This document shows positions 49,802 through 58,481 of a stretch of DNA of 64,000 bases, piece by piece. The position numbers and the translations under genes were made by a program. The number at the start of each line of letters is the position of its first letter. Positions within the stretch are counted from its first letter, which is position 1. Source of the DNA: Gemmatimonadetes bacterium bin94 (lineage in GTDB: Bacteria; Gemmatimonadota; Gemmatimonadetes; Longimicrobiales; Gaopeijiaceae); contig MPNE01000002.1 of assembly GCA_002238865.1 (NCBI GenBank), forward strand, positions 124,001 through 188,000, given 5' to 3'. The notes beneath the pieces were generated by a model, which had not been told where the DNA came from, did no database searches, and saw only the letters and a list, made by a program, of their open reading frames with translations.

Positions 49802-50908
49802 GTGAGTTGGACGCTGAACCGCAACGCGGCTCCGGCAGGGGCCTATCCGGACCGCTTGAAGCCGGTCATCGGACTCGACGCACACCGGGCGGCGCACGCC
49901 GAAATCAGCTCCTGGCGAGGATACCGGAAGACTCCGCTGAGAAATGCCCGGAATCTGGCGTCCAGGCTGGGGCTGGAGTCGGTTTGGGTGAAGGATGAGA
50001 GCGGCCGTTTCGGGCTCGGGAGCTTCAAGGCGCTGGGCGGGGCCTATGGCGTGCAGCATGTGATGAAGGGCGGAGAAGGCGGCGCGGCCCGCCTCACGGT
50101 CACCTGTGCTTCAGACGGGAATCACGGCAGATCGGTCGCGTGGGGCGCTCGCATGTTCGGTTGCGACGCGGTCATCTACCTTCCCGCCCACGTCACCGAG
50201 GTCCGCGCCGATGCCATCCGGTCGTTCGGGGCGCGGATCGTGCGCGTTGACGGCGAATACGACGAGGCCGTGGCCCAGGCGGCCCGGGACGCGCGCACAC
50301 ACGGGTGGACGGTGATCTCCGACACGTCGTATCCCGGGTACATGGAGATTCCCCGCGTGGTCATGGTGGGATACACGGTCATGGTCGAGGAGACATCCAT
50401 CCCACCGCGTCCCAGCCACGTGTTCATTCAGGGCGGGGTCGGCGGCCTCGCGGCGGCGGTGATCGGCCACCTGTGGGAGCGCCTCGGCGAGGATCGCCCA
50501 GTGGCGGTGATCGTCGAACCGGAAGCCGCCGACGGCCTCCTGTGCAGCGCTCGCGCCGGTCGGCCTGCTGCCAGCCGCGGGAACCTCGACACGATCATGG
50601 CGGGGCTGAGCTGCCGCGATGTGTCGCCGCTCGCGTGGGACGTCGTGGGAGCAGGCGCGCACGCATTCATGACCGTGCCCGACAGCGGGATCGCGCCGCT
50701 GATGCGGGATGCCGCGCGGGGAGAGCTCGGGGAGCCGTTCGAGGGTGGAGAATCGGGGGTGGCGGGGCTGCTGGGGCTGATCGAGGTCGCGCGGGACGAG
50801 GATCGGCGCCGTGAGATCGGGCTGGACGAGCACTCGCGGGTGCTGGTGTTCAATACGGAGGGCGCGACCGACCCGGAGCTGTACGGGCGGATCGTGGGGA
50901 CCGGGTAG
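49802..50908 (+). CDS. Diaminopropionate ammonia-lyase-like PLP enzyme
   Basis: 368 residues from GTG 49802, with AAGGGAG 12 bases upstream; ATG 49778 is also in frame. Fold-type II PLP enzyme: Schiff-base lysine in FGLGSFKALGGAYG, substrate/phosphate loop CASDGNHGRSVAWGA, glycine-rich phosphate site QGGVGGLAAAVIGH and C-terminal FNTEGATDPELY. These match YgeX/DpaL, which converts 2,3-diaminopropionate to pyruvate and ammonia. Slightly shorter than the E. coli enzyme. Threonine dehydratase is the related alternative. Followed after 91 bases by the UGA-containing osmC-like gene. Confidence 0.88.
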   Translation: MSWTLNRNAAPAGAYPDRLKPVIGLDAHRAAHAEISSWRGYRKTPLRNARNLASRLGLESVWVKDESGRFGLGSFKALGGAYGVQHVMKGGEGGAARLTVTCASDGNHGRSVAWGARMFGCDAVIYLPAHVTEVRADAIRSFGARIVRVDGEYDEAVAQAARDARTHGWTVISDTSYPGYMEIPRVVMVGYTVMVEETSIPPRPSHVFIQGGVGGLAAAVIGHLWERLGEDRPVAVIVEPEAADGLLCSARAGRPAASRGNLDTIMAGLSCRDVSPLAWDVVGAGAHAFMTVPDSGIAPLMRDAARGELGEPFEGGESGVAGLLGLIEVARDEDRRREIGLDEHSRVLVFNTEGATDPELYGRIVGTG

Positions 50909-50999
50909 CCGGCGGCATTGAGGCGCGGCTTCCCCCGGTAGCACGGCCCCGCTTACCTTGCGAGGAACACCGACCCTTCAAGCAAAAGAGACGGCCCCC

Positions 51000-51464
51000 A
51001 TGAGTGACCCGTTCTACACCACCCGCTCCTCGGTCGCCAAGGTGGACGGCATCCACCGGCGCGCGACTCTGGAAGATGGCACCGAAATCGACTTCGGCGT
51101 CCACGGACCGATCAAGGCGCACTACCGGTTGGACGCCGAGCCGGATCGGCCCCTGCCCGTCGACTACCTGGTCGCAGCTGCCGCCGGCTGACTACTCGGG
51201 ACCCTCAACGGCGCACTGGAGGTGCGCGGGATTCCGATGGCCAATGACGCGATTCGCGTCAAGGCGGAAGGCGTGAACGAAGTCGTCGACAGGATGGTGG
51301 TGCTGACGCGAATTCACGCGCACTACACGATCCGGGTGCCGGAGGGGGCGCCGCGCGACAAGGTGGATCGCGCACTGGCGACCCATGTGGCGAAGTGCCC
51401 GACGGCACAGAGTCTGAAGGGCGCGGTGGATGTTACCTGGTCGGCGGATGTGACGGAGGGGTAG
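51000..51464 (+). CDS. OsmC family peroxidase, probable selenoprotein (in-frame UGA at codon 64)
   Basis: 154 codons from ATG 51000 to TAG, open except for UGA at 51189-51191 (codon 64). Before it: ATLEDGTEIDFGVHGPI and LPVDYLVAAAAG, the start of the long OsmC helix. After it, in the same frame: LLGTLNGALEVRGI, VKAEGVNEVVDRMVVLTRI and Cys133 in HVAKCPTAQSLKGAVDVTW. OsmC proteins reduce peroxides with two cysteines, the first following (A/G)A-x-G exactly where UGA stands. No second stop or frameshift is present, as would be likely in a decayed gene. A hairpin fitting a bacterial SECIS lies 25 bases after UGA. A recent Cys-to-stop mutation is the alternative. OsmC-like selenoproteins have been reported from metagenomes, as I recall. 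Confidence 0.75.
51211..51227 (+). promoter_or_regulatory. SECIS-like hairpin inside the OsmC coding region
   Basis: GCGCAC (51211-51216) pairs perfectly with GTGCGC (51222-51227) around the loop TGGAG. The distance from the UGA to the loop is 25 bases, within the 16-37 usual for bacterial SECIS elements, and the loop has G at its second position. CCC (51202-51204) and GGG (51228-51230) may add a lower stem beyond a bulge. The hairpin also encodes the family motif GALEVR, so part of it could be coincidence. Confidence 0.6.
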
Positions 51465-51473
51465 GACCCGGAG

Positions 51474-51545
51474 CTACTTCTCCAGACCGTAGACCCGCAC
51501 GTATTCCACGTTCTGCTCGTCGTGGCGGCGGCGAGTCCCTGGGCC
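51474..51545 (-). pseudogene. C-terminal remnant of a 6-bladed propeller gene
   Basis: Directly behind the stop of the propeller gene at 51546, and in the same frame, 23 codons run to another TAG (51474-51476) and end in DEQNVEYVRVYGLEK. That phrase is typical for the end of 6-bladed propeller proteins and resembles the end of the adjacent gene (DSLGVERVARVRFAPVP). It is probably what is left of a deleted tandem paralogue; stop-codon readthrough is a less likely alternative. Confidence 0.4.
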
Positions 51546-52697
51546 CTAGGGAACCGGTGCGAACCGCACCCGTGCTACTCGCTCGACGCCCAGCGAGTCA
51601 CGGGTCATACCGTAGAGGACGGACTCGGTGGCCCAGGTGGTCCATGTCTTTTTGACCCGGATCGGCCAGCGGTATCGAGCGACAAGCGTCATGCCGTCGT
51701 AGACGTCCGCTTCCCGTGTTTCCTCCCCGGCCGCAACTGATTTCTCGATCCACAGCCGGCCGCCGCGGTCGAAGAACATCCCATCCAGCGGAGGCTTGTG
51801 GTCGGGAATCCCGAACGGATGGTTCGTGATATCGGCTCGCCGGAGTTCGCTGTCGATCTGACCCTGAGCACGGATCCGTTCTTCCGGGCTGAGCGCCGGC
51901 CCCTGCTGCGCGGGAGCCTCTATCCGGGAAACGGTCCCATCGGGACGGTGGTAGCTGATCGAATACTCCGAGGTGACCGCCTCCGCCCACGTGCCCCCGC
52001 TGGCATGGGTGTGAATCCACTTTGGGCCGAAGGGCTGGTGGAGATAGATAATGGCCTGGGATTCTCCGATCATGCGCGGCACGGTGGTTTGGGCAACGTA
52101 TTGGCGATCCCGCTCGGCCGGAAACACGGTATCCACAGCCCCGTCGGCCCCGACATGGAGCCGCGCCGTGAGCATCGACAGGTCGTCGGAAAACACGGGT
52201 CCGATGTCGACGAGTTGGCTGTCCGCGTCAAAGGTGAACGGACCCATGGCACCAAATGAAGCGTGAGGGCTTCTGAGTCCTCTTTCGTACTCCGCGCTCG
52301 TCAAATCCAGCCTGAACGCGCTGTAGCGGGTGCTCTCGCGCACCCACAGCGCACCATCCGGGCCGAACTCCAGACAGCAGGGATCCGCCAGCTCGCCGGG
52401 GCCCTCTCCGTAGCCGCCGAAACGGAACGCGAATCGCCCGTCCGTATCGAACACCCGGATCTCGCTCGTCCGGGTGTCGGCAACGACCACCCGCCCGTGC
52501 GCATCCTCCACGATGGATCCGATGCTGGTGAAGAGGTACGGATCATCGCCGTCGATCTCCCCGATCTCAAGGTCGATCGCGCCTTCGAAGGTGGGGACGT
52601 CGGGTGGGAGGGCGGGACCCGGTGCGTCGGCGCAGGCTGTGCCGGTACTTGCTATTGCCGCCAACAGGCCCAGCCGTACCGTGTCCGCTGCCCTCAC
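51546..52697 (-). CDS. 6-bladed beta-propeller lipoprotein, function unknown
   Basis: 383 residues. GTG start overlapping the HEAT-repeat gene stop (GTGA), hence the last gene of the ECF sigma operon. Signal peptide with lipobox STGTAC. Propeller blades are visible in IGSIVEDAHGRVVVADTRTSEIRVFDTDG (in parts), FRFGGYGEGPGELADP, LEFGPDGALWVRES and FFDRGGRLWIEKSVA. Same family as 4044-5219. Envelope-bound; perhaps a sensor or output of the sigma system, which is inferred from position only. Confidence 0.85.
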   Translation of the reverse strand: MRAADTVRLGLLAAIASTGTACADAPGPALPPDVPTFEGAIDLEIGEIDGDDPYLFTSIGSIVEDAHGRVVVADTRTSEIRVFDTDGRFAFRFGGYGEGPGELADPCCLEFGPDGALWVRESTRYSAFRLDLTSAEYERGLRSPHASFGAMGPFTFDADSQLVDIGPVFSDDLSMLTARLHVGADGAVDTVFPAERDRQYVAQTTVPRMIGESQAIIYLHQPFGPKWIHTHASGGTWAEAVTSEYSISYHRPDGTVSRIEAPAQQGPALSPEERIRAQGQIDSELRRADITNHPFGIPDHKPPLDGMFFDRGGRLWIEKSVAAGEETREADVYDGMTLVARYRWPIRVKKTWTTWATESVLYGMTRDSLGVERVARVRFAPVP

Positions 52698-54562
52698 CTT
52701 CGCGTCTCTGGTGTTCCCGGCTTCGGCACGGTGTCGGGCCGTGCCCCTCCCAGCTGCTCGCGCAGGAATTCGACCGCCCGTTCAGATTCCGTGCTGCCAA
52801 TCCAGTCGATCGCTTGTTGCCGCACCCTCGGATCGGTCTCCCGACGCGCAAGCTCGATCATCTTGTCGATGGCCAGGGCGACTTGCTCCGCATCGCGGGA
52901 TCGAGACCGGCGGTGGAGAGCGAAGAACACGCGTTCCCTAAGCCTGGGCTCAAGCGATTCGTACGACTCGGACAGCCTCGACAGATCATTCATCGGCCCC
53001 CAGGCCCAGGCGTTCATCGCGGCCTGGCGGATCTTGACCGACTCCTCCTGATCCAGTGCCCGGTCGAACAACCAGTTGGTTACTTCCTCTTCTCCGGTAC
53101 CGGCCCTGCGGCCGAGAGTTTCGAGCACGCCGACCTTGAGATCCTCGGAACCGACCCTGCCGTAGGACGAAGTCAAGGACTCCGTAGGGACGTCGGTGCG
53201 TCGCCCGAGAGCGGTAAAGACTTCAGCGCGGAATTCCTCCGGCAGTCCCATGTCACGAAAGAGCTGCCAGAGCACCGTGCCCGAATCTTCGCGTCGATTC
53301 CGCCCAAGCGCCACGACTGCCGCACTCCGGAGATCTTCGTCGTCAGACTGCCTGGCGAACCCGGATAGTGTCCGAAACGAACCTTCGGTAACGAACCGAC
53401 GAAGTCCGAATATCGCCGCCTTCCGGACTTCCGAACTCGAATTGCTCGTGGCAGCTTTGATCAACTCCTGTTCGGCCTCCTCGGTGCTCTGTCGTGCGAG
53501 CCAGTTGACCGCCTGTCGACGTAAGTTCACGGAGCATTCATCCACGCGCTCCAGCACACTGCGCACGGGTCCCATCCGCTCTGTTTCCAGACGCAGCAAG
53601 GCCGTAAGCGCGGATTGCTGTACAGATTCGTTCTCGCAACCTTCTCGATGCCGGTTACGGCTGTACAACAGGCCCGATTCGACACTCGTCAACCCAAAGG
53701 ACTCCCGCCTTGACGCCGCCGATCCGGCCTGGGTCGCGATTGTCACGGCCGCTGTCGCCACCCGCTGAACCGCGGCCGATCGGGCCTGTGCGGACGCCAC
53801 GGTTGCTTCGGCCACGCGTCCCACACTATCGGCTCGTGCCAACTGCGCCGCCACCGACTCGGCTTGCGTTCGCCGCACTGAATCAGCTCGGGCCTGCTGG
53901 GCTTCCACCAAACCCAGACGCCCACGCATTATTGAATCCATTCGGGCCTGCGCCTGCCGGGTCGCTATCAACGATGTACGTGCACGCTGGGTCGAGTCTG
54001 CCCATGCCCTCCGCAGCAATTCACGGGACTCACGCAATACCTCCGCGGCGGCTTCGGGGTCGCCACTTTCCCCCTGCTGGCGCCGAATCCGAAGGTGCAG
54101 GTCCTGGACTTCGTCATGGAGCCGACCCTGGTTGCCGTAATTGTCTTCGCCGGCCACTCCTTCGTAACCGGCCGTAAGCGTCTCAAGGAGGAGCAGCGCC
54201 TCGGGCAGGTCCCCCAGCCTGAACCGGGCAAAGGCCTCCCAATAGTAGGAATCGGCGTCGAATCGCGTGGACGCATGAACATTCCGAAGGGTTGCGAACA
54301 GATCGGCGGCGCGTTCGAACTCTTCCTGATTGACGGCGTGCCGCGCCTCCAGAAACAACCGTTCTTCTTCCTGTCGGCTCACTCCGTCCTGGGCTGCAAG
54401 GCGTTTGTATCCGGGGCCATCGAGCGCCCCGCCAATCATCAACCCGGAGTCCGCCGCCAGGAGAGCGGCCAGGACTAGTCCAACAACTCGCGGCACGTGG
54501 ACAAAGCCGCGCGAGTACCGCAAGCGTCCAGGCACCATGCCATTTCGTGTGAGTTTGTACAT
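52694..54562 (-). CDS. Exported protein with TPR-like, coiled-coil and HEAT repeats
   Basis: 622 residues. ATG 54562 with GGAGG 8 bases upstream. An N-terminal hydrophobic segment (VVGLVLAALLAADSGLMIGGAL) acts as signal or anchor. Residues about 60-160 are helical and TPR-like (AVNQEEFERAADLFATL; FRLGDLPEALLLLETL). An Ala/Arg/Gln-rich helical zone with repeats of ARADSVRR-type heptads follows (about 175-280). The C-terminal half consists of HEAT repeats (VRKAAIFGLRRF, LRSAAVVALGRN, EFRAEVFTALGRR, VRQQAIDWIGST). Likely a periplasmic scaffold. It lies between the anti-sigma gene (31 bases upstream) and the propeller lipoprotein (4-base overlap). Confidence 0.82.
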   Translation of the reverse strand: MYKLTRNGMVPGRLRYSRGFVHVPRVVGLVLAALLAADSGLMIGGALDGPGYKRLAAQDGVSRQEEERLFLEARHAVNQEEFERAADLFATLRNVHASTRFDADSYYWEAFARFRLGDLPEALLLLETLTAGYEGVAGEDNYGNQGRLHDEVQDLHLRIRRQQGESGDPEAAAEVLRESRELLRRAWADSTQRARTSLIATRQAQARMDSIMRGRLGLVEAQQARADSVRRTQAESVAAQLARADSVGRVAEATVASAQARSAAVQRVATAAVTIATQAGSAASRRESFGLTSVESGLLYSRNRHREGCENESVQQSALTALLRLETERMGPVRSVLERVDECSVNLRRQAVNWLARQSTEEAEQELIKAATSNSSSEVRKAAIFGLRRFVTEGSFRTLSGFARQSDDEDLRSAAVVALGRNRREDSGTVLWQLFRDMGLPEEFRAEVFTALGRRTDVPTESLTSSYGRVGSEDLKVGVLETLGRRAGTGEEEVTNWLFDRALDQEESVKIRQAAMNAWAWGPMNDLSRLSESYESLEPRLRERVFFALHRRSRSRDAEQVALAIDKMIELARRETDPRVRQQAIDWIGSTESERAVEFLREQLGGARPDTVPKPGTPETRR

Positions 54563-54593
54563 CGTTATTCCTCCGTGACATCCACCACTCGGA

Positions 54594-55568
54594 TCAAATC
54601 TCCCCAAGGTCACTCGCCACGCGCAATCGCGTCAGAGTTCCCTGCCATTCCATGCTCTCCCGGGCCAACTGCCATTCGAATTCGGGCGCTTCCGGACCCA
54701 GCCGGGCGATCTGGATCAGCACCAGTTCCAGATCCTCGAGCAGTGCGTACTGCTGCGGCGACCGGGATCCCGGCATGTCCAGGAACGCACGTGTGTCCCC
54801 GAGCAGTTCCCGGGCCCATCTCGCCAGATCCTGCTGTGACCCGGGTGTGCCCTGGTCTATCCGGAACGCGGTAAGCAGTGTCGCGGCGCGCCCCAGGTGC
54901 TGAGTCGCAGGGTAGTGGTCCTCGGTATCAAACGGGTCCCGCAGGACCGCCGGCACTTCGAGATACGAGCCGTCGACCACCCCGGCCTCGGGCTCGCCGC
55001 CGGCGCGGGATGGCTCGACCACCGGTGCCGCGCGCACGATGTCGCTGGTCGTGGCCAGCTGATCGTGCAACGCGGGATCTTCGCCCGACCTCGTGGCTTG
55101 CGGCTCCGCCGCCGGTACGCCGAATGCGGTCTCCGGCTCGGAAGCCGGAGTTGCGACGGAGTGATCTGCCGACCCAACGAAGGGCTGTGTAGTGCGTGTG
55201 CCCCGGCCGAGAGCAAGACCGAGAACGAGCGAAGCGGCCACCGTCAGGGCCGTAGCCCAACCGGCAGCGTTCCCCCGTCTGGTCCACCATCGTGGCCGGA
55301 CAGGCCAACGGCGCAACGACCCGCGTGATTGCCCCGGCTGACGCCTACCGCCGATCTCAATGACCCCCGGCGACTCCCTCGAGACCCACGCCGCTTCGAT
55401 GACCTTCCACATCTCCTCGCGAGGCGCCACTGGCGGCACGTGGTATAGCTGTCCGACGAGCCGCGCCTCCACCCCACCCCACATCGCCTCGCCAGGCGTC
55501 TCCGGCGGCTCGTTGTACCCCATCCCCTCCCGTCGAACAAACTCGACAAACCGATCAAAATCGCTCAT
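54594..55568 (-). CDS. Putative anti-sigma factor, single-pass membrane protein
   Basis: 324 residues. ATG 55568 overlaps the sigma-factor stop (ATGA). The N-terminal 75 residues are helical (FDRFVEFVRREG; PREEMWKVIEAAW), with no zinc-binding set. One TM helix (AAGWATALTVAASLVLGLALG, about residues 105-125) leads to a periplasmic part of about 200 residues that includes a helical bundle (HLGRAATLLTAFRID; YALLEDLELVLIQIARL). The layout and coupling to the sigma gene argue for an anti-sigma regulator; the interaction itself is inferred. Confidence 0.75.
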   Translation of the reverse strand: MSDFDRFVEFVRREGMGYNEPPETPGEAMWGGVEARLVGQLYHVPPVAPREEMWKVIEAAWVSRESPGVIEIGGRRQPGQSRGSLRRWPVRPRWWTRRGNAAGWATALTVAASLVLGLALGRGTRTTQPFVGSADHSVATPASEPETAFGVPAAEPQATRSGEDPALHDQLATTSDIVRAAPVVEPSRAGGEPEAGVVDGSYLEVPAVLRDPFDTEDHYPATQHLGRAATLLTAFRIDQGTPGSQQDLARWARELLGDTRAFLDMPGSRSPQQYALLEDLELVLIQIARLGPEAPEFEWQLARESMEWQGTLTRLRVASDLGEI

Positions 55569-56107
55569 GATGCCCACTCCCCCGCATGCACCGCCAAGTC
55601 ATCGCGCAGTCTGCTCCGAGCGCGAAACAGCTGGCACTTCGAAGTCCCCGTCTTGATGCCCAGGATCTCGCCGATCTCCCGGTGCGTGTACCCTTCCACA
55701 TCGTGAAGCACGAATACGGCCCGGCTGCGCTCGGGAAGCCGGTCGATCGCGCGGTAGAGGTCCTCCCGCAGGTCGGGTTCAACGCCCGACACCCTGGAGC
55801 CACCGGTCATCTGGTCGTCCAGGGGCGTCTCACGTGTCCTGAACCGCTTTACCTTCCTCAGTCCATTCAGCGACACGGTCGTGGCAATCGCAACGATCCA
55901 GGTGCCGAACGCCGCATCGCCCCGGAACGTGTCGATCTTCGTGAAAGCGCGTACGAAGGTCTCCTGCGCAAAGTCCTGGGCGAGATCGTACTCTCCCGCA
56001 AACCGATAGCAGATCCGGAAGACCCGGTCGACGTGCGAATCGTACAGCGTGCGCGCGACCGACTGATCTCCGTCTTTCAACCGCTGTATGAGTTGCACTT
56101 CCGTCAC
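55565..56107 (-). CDS. ECF-type RNA polymerase sigma factor
   Basis: 180 residues from GTG 56107, preceded by GGAGA 9 bases upstream. The frame is open for 93 codons further upstream, but that part lacks sigma homology. Region 2: YDSHVDRVFRICYRFAGEYD and LAQDFAQETFVRAFTKIDTF. Region 4: RLPERSRAVFVLHDVEGYT and HREIGEILGIKTGTSKCQLFRAR. It heads the operon sigma/anti-sigma/HEAT protein/propeller lipoprotein. The 265 bases upstream hold no gene; a TTGGGC/TACTAT pair on the minus strand near 56290-56325 is a weak promoter candidate. Confidence 0.92.
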   Translation of the reverse strand: MTEVQLIQRLKDGDQSVARTLYDSHVDRVFRICYRFAGEYDLAQDFAQETFVRAFTKIDTFRGDAAFGTWIVAIATTVSLNGLRKVKRFRTRETPLDDQMTGGSRVSGVEPDLREDLYRAIDRLPERSRAVFVLHDVEGYTHREIGEILGIKTGTSKCQLFRARSRLRDDLAVHAGEWAS

Positions 56108-56372
56108 CAAGCCGAGTCTCCGGTCATGCGCCGGTCCTCCTGCCTTCCAACCGGTGACACCCCCACGTCGGCGATTGGTTGCACTGGCCGCACCGGGTCG
56201 TGCCCCGCCGAACGGTCCAGGGACCGGAGGGGCAGCTCGTGCACTTTCTGGACCCATGGCCCTGGCCTCCGCAGACGCGATTCGGATCACATGATAGTAT
56301 CGGGTGGACAACGCCTTTGCCCAATGGGTTGCATCGATCGCGGGGCGGATACCCGGTTGTCCTGCATTGGAG

Positions 56373-58430
56373 TCAGAGCCCTCCACCGTTCAGCGGCTCC
56401 TCCGGTGCCTCGAGGTACCCCGCCTCGATGAACGCCATGATCCCGAAGAGCCCACCCCAGGAATGGAACGGGTCGCTCGACAGCCGCTCGTCGTCCCCAG
56501 CCCCGGAGATCGAGGAGTAGTTCTCGCTGACGTATCCCTTGCGGTGCCATTCCGACACGAACATGTCAAGCGAACGGCGAGACAACTCGGCCGCAGTGTC
56601 GTACGTCTCCGCCTTCCGCAACCCCAGGTAGGTCAGGAAGTTCAAGGGTGGCCAGATGGCGCCTTTCCAGTATCTCTGCCGCGAGAAGGACGGGTCGTCG
56701 CGCGTCGTGGACGGCAAGACGTATTCGCCCCAGAACTCGGCTGGATTGAGCAGGTGCTCCGTGATCATCCGCCGCGCGCGGCCGGGGCCCGCAACTCCCG
56801 CCAGGAGCGGATAGAACAACGTCGGCGAGCGCCGGCCCGACGGCCGGCCCAGGTCCGTGCGATAGTTGAGGTAGTAGCCGCGTTCCTCGACCCAGAGGCC
56901 GTCCAGCGCTTCCGAGAAGCGCCGGCCACGCTCCTCCAGCTCCGCCGCCTCGGCGGATCGCCCCAGCACCCTTGCCAACTCCGCCAGGGCGCGACAATCG
57001 GCAATGTACAGGCTGGTCAGTCCCACATCCTGCAGCTCAAGCGTGTTCTTCGCCGGATTGAAGGGGACGTCCTCGTACATCGGGGAGTCGTCCATGCCGG
57101 ACTCGTAGCCGGCGGTGCGGTTCGTGCGCACGTCCGGTTCGTCGAACGGGTTGCGTGCCTCGTGGGAACCGTAGCTGAGGAGCCCCTCGTTGAGCCGCTT
57201 CCTCGGCCACCAGCGATTCCATTGCAGCAGCGGATCGAAGGCGGCTTCCAGAAACCAGCGCTCGGGGTATCGCCGGTACACCTCCCGCACCATGACCCCG
57301 CCGACCGGAGGCTGTGAACGGTCCCACGACTTGCTGCCGTTGCCCCGGTTGTCGTTGGGGAGGAAACCCTCGGCCGTCGCGCCCCGCAAGTGCTCGATCA
57401 CATTGGCAATCGCAAGCTCCCGGTCGTCGAGCGAGGTCATGTAGGCCAGGAAGAAGTTGTCCCAGCCGAAGAGGGCCACACCGCCGTATTCCTGGTTCCA
57501 GAGGCGTCCGACGGTCGACACGACGCGTTCGTGGCGCGGCTCGTAGACGGTATTCCAGGCGATCCCGGACGAGACGGCCATGTAGGCGTCCGCGAGGTCG
57601 CCGTAGCGGTCGGCGCGCGCTTGCAGCGCCTGTTCGGCGGCGTGCAGCGCGGTGCGGATCTCGTCCAGACCGCGTGGCCGTCCGCTCGACACGCCCACAG
57701 CGCCGTCCAGGCGGACCACACGGTGCGGGAGCAGCGTCCCGGTGTAGGGATCCATCTCTGCGGTTCCCGCGACATGGATGGATTGCGTGCCGTTGGGCAG
57801 TCGCGCCAACAGGCCATCCGGGGCGGACTCGACCGCGCCGGGGCGGTTCCAGGCCAGCCCCGCGCTGACAACCAGTTCGTAGTGGCCAGGTTTGTCGGCC
57901 ATTTCGGGCCCCAAATGGCGGACAACGTCCGTGGGGACCGTCTCGCGCGGCGTGACCAGGACCACCAGATCCTCCCAGGCGTGGCCCGCTTCGACCGTGG
58001 CCGAGAGTCCCTGCCACTCGATGTCCAGCCGCATGTACGATCCGTTCAGCGCGTGGACGCCGGGCCGGATCCGCTCCACGTCCTCGCCGCGCCGCCCGAT
58101 CAGGGCATCGCTCAGGTAGCCCTCCTCGAGCCACGCGTGCCGCTTGAGCGCCAGGTCGACGGTCAATCCCTCGGGAAGGAGTACGTAGCGCAGCACGTCG
58201 CGGCTGTCCCAGGTGTTCCACCCTTGCGCCAGTTCCGCCTGGATCGCCCGGTATTCCTGGACATCGCCCACCTGCGAGTGGTACTCGGCGAGTCGGTCGG
58301 GCCACGGGCTCGCCACCTCCGCCACACGGTCATCGGCGTCCGGCGTCCCCTGCGTATCCCCGTCCACACACGCGGTCAGGCAAGGCCACACGAGCATGGC
58401 GGCAACGCCGCAAATCGGCTGGATGCGCAT
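56373..58430 (-). CDS. GH63/MGH1-like glycoside hydrolase, lipoprotein
   Basis: 685 residues. Signal peptide with lipobox CLTAC. Beta-sandwich N-terminal domain up to about residue 250, then an (alpha/alpha)6 barrel. The barrel phrases GVALFGWDNFFLAYMTSL, WDRSQPPVGGVMVREVY, RYWKGAIWPPLNFLTYLGL and YSSISGAGDDERLSSDPFHSWGG (read in parts) match the clan GH-G enzymes YgjK and mannosylglycerate hydrolase, where Asp and Glu in these positions are catalytic. Expected to cleave alpha-glucosides or related sugars at the cell surface. Divergent from a sugar-type symporter with 51 bases between starts, so the two are probably co-regulated. Confidence 0.82.
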   Translation of the reverse strand: MRIQPICGVAAMLVWPCLTACVDGDTQGTPDADDRVAEVASPWPDRLAEYHSQVGDVQEYRAIQAELAQGWNTWDSRDVLRYVLLPEGLTVDLALKRHAWLEEGYLSDALIGRRGEDVERIRPGVHALNGSYMRLDIEWQGLSATVEAGHAWEDLVVLVTPRETVPTDVVRHLGPEMADKPGHYELVVSAGLAWNRPGAVESAPDGLLARLPNGTQSIHVAGTAEMDPYTGTLLPHRVVRLDGAVGVSSGRPRGLDEIRTALHAAEQALQARADRYGDLADAYMAVSSGIAWNTVYEPRHERVVSTVGRLWNQEYGGVALFGWDNFFLAYMTSLDDRELAIANVIEHLRGATAEGFLPNDNRGNGSKSWDRSQPPVGGVMVREVYRRYPERWFLEAAFDPLLQWNRWWPRKRLNEGLLSYGSHEARNPFDEPDVRTNRTAGYESGMDDSPMYEDVPFNPAKNTLELQDVGLTSLYIADCRALAELARVLGRSAEAAELEERGRRFSEALDGLWVEERGYYLNYRTDLGRPSGRRSPTLFYPLLAGVAGPGRARRMITEHLLNPAEFWGEYVLPSTTRDDPSFSRQRYWKGAIWPPLNFLTYLGLRKAETYDTAAELSRRSLDMFVSEWHRKGYVSENYSSISGAGDDERLSSDPFHSWGGLFGIMAFIEAGYLEAPEEPLNGGGL

Positions 58431-58481
58431 TCGAAGTCTCTCGGTTAGGTTGGCTCCTGCTCACAACCTGGAACCGAAGAC

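Noticed and set aside
51000-51464. OsmC gene as a plain nonsense pseudogene
   Set aside because: The stop is UGA, at the catalytic-cysteine position, followed by a SECIS-like hairpin and a perfectly preserved downstream frame. Kept as the alternative, but less likely.
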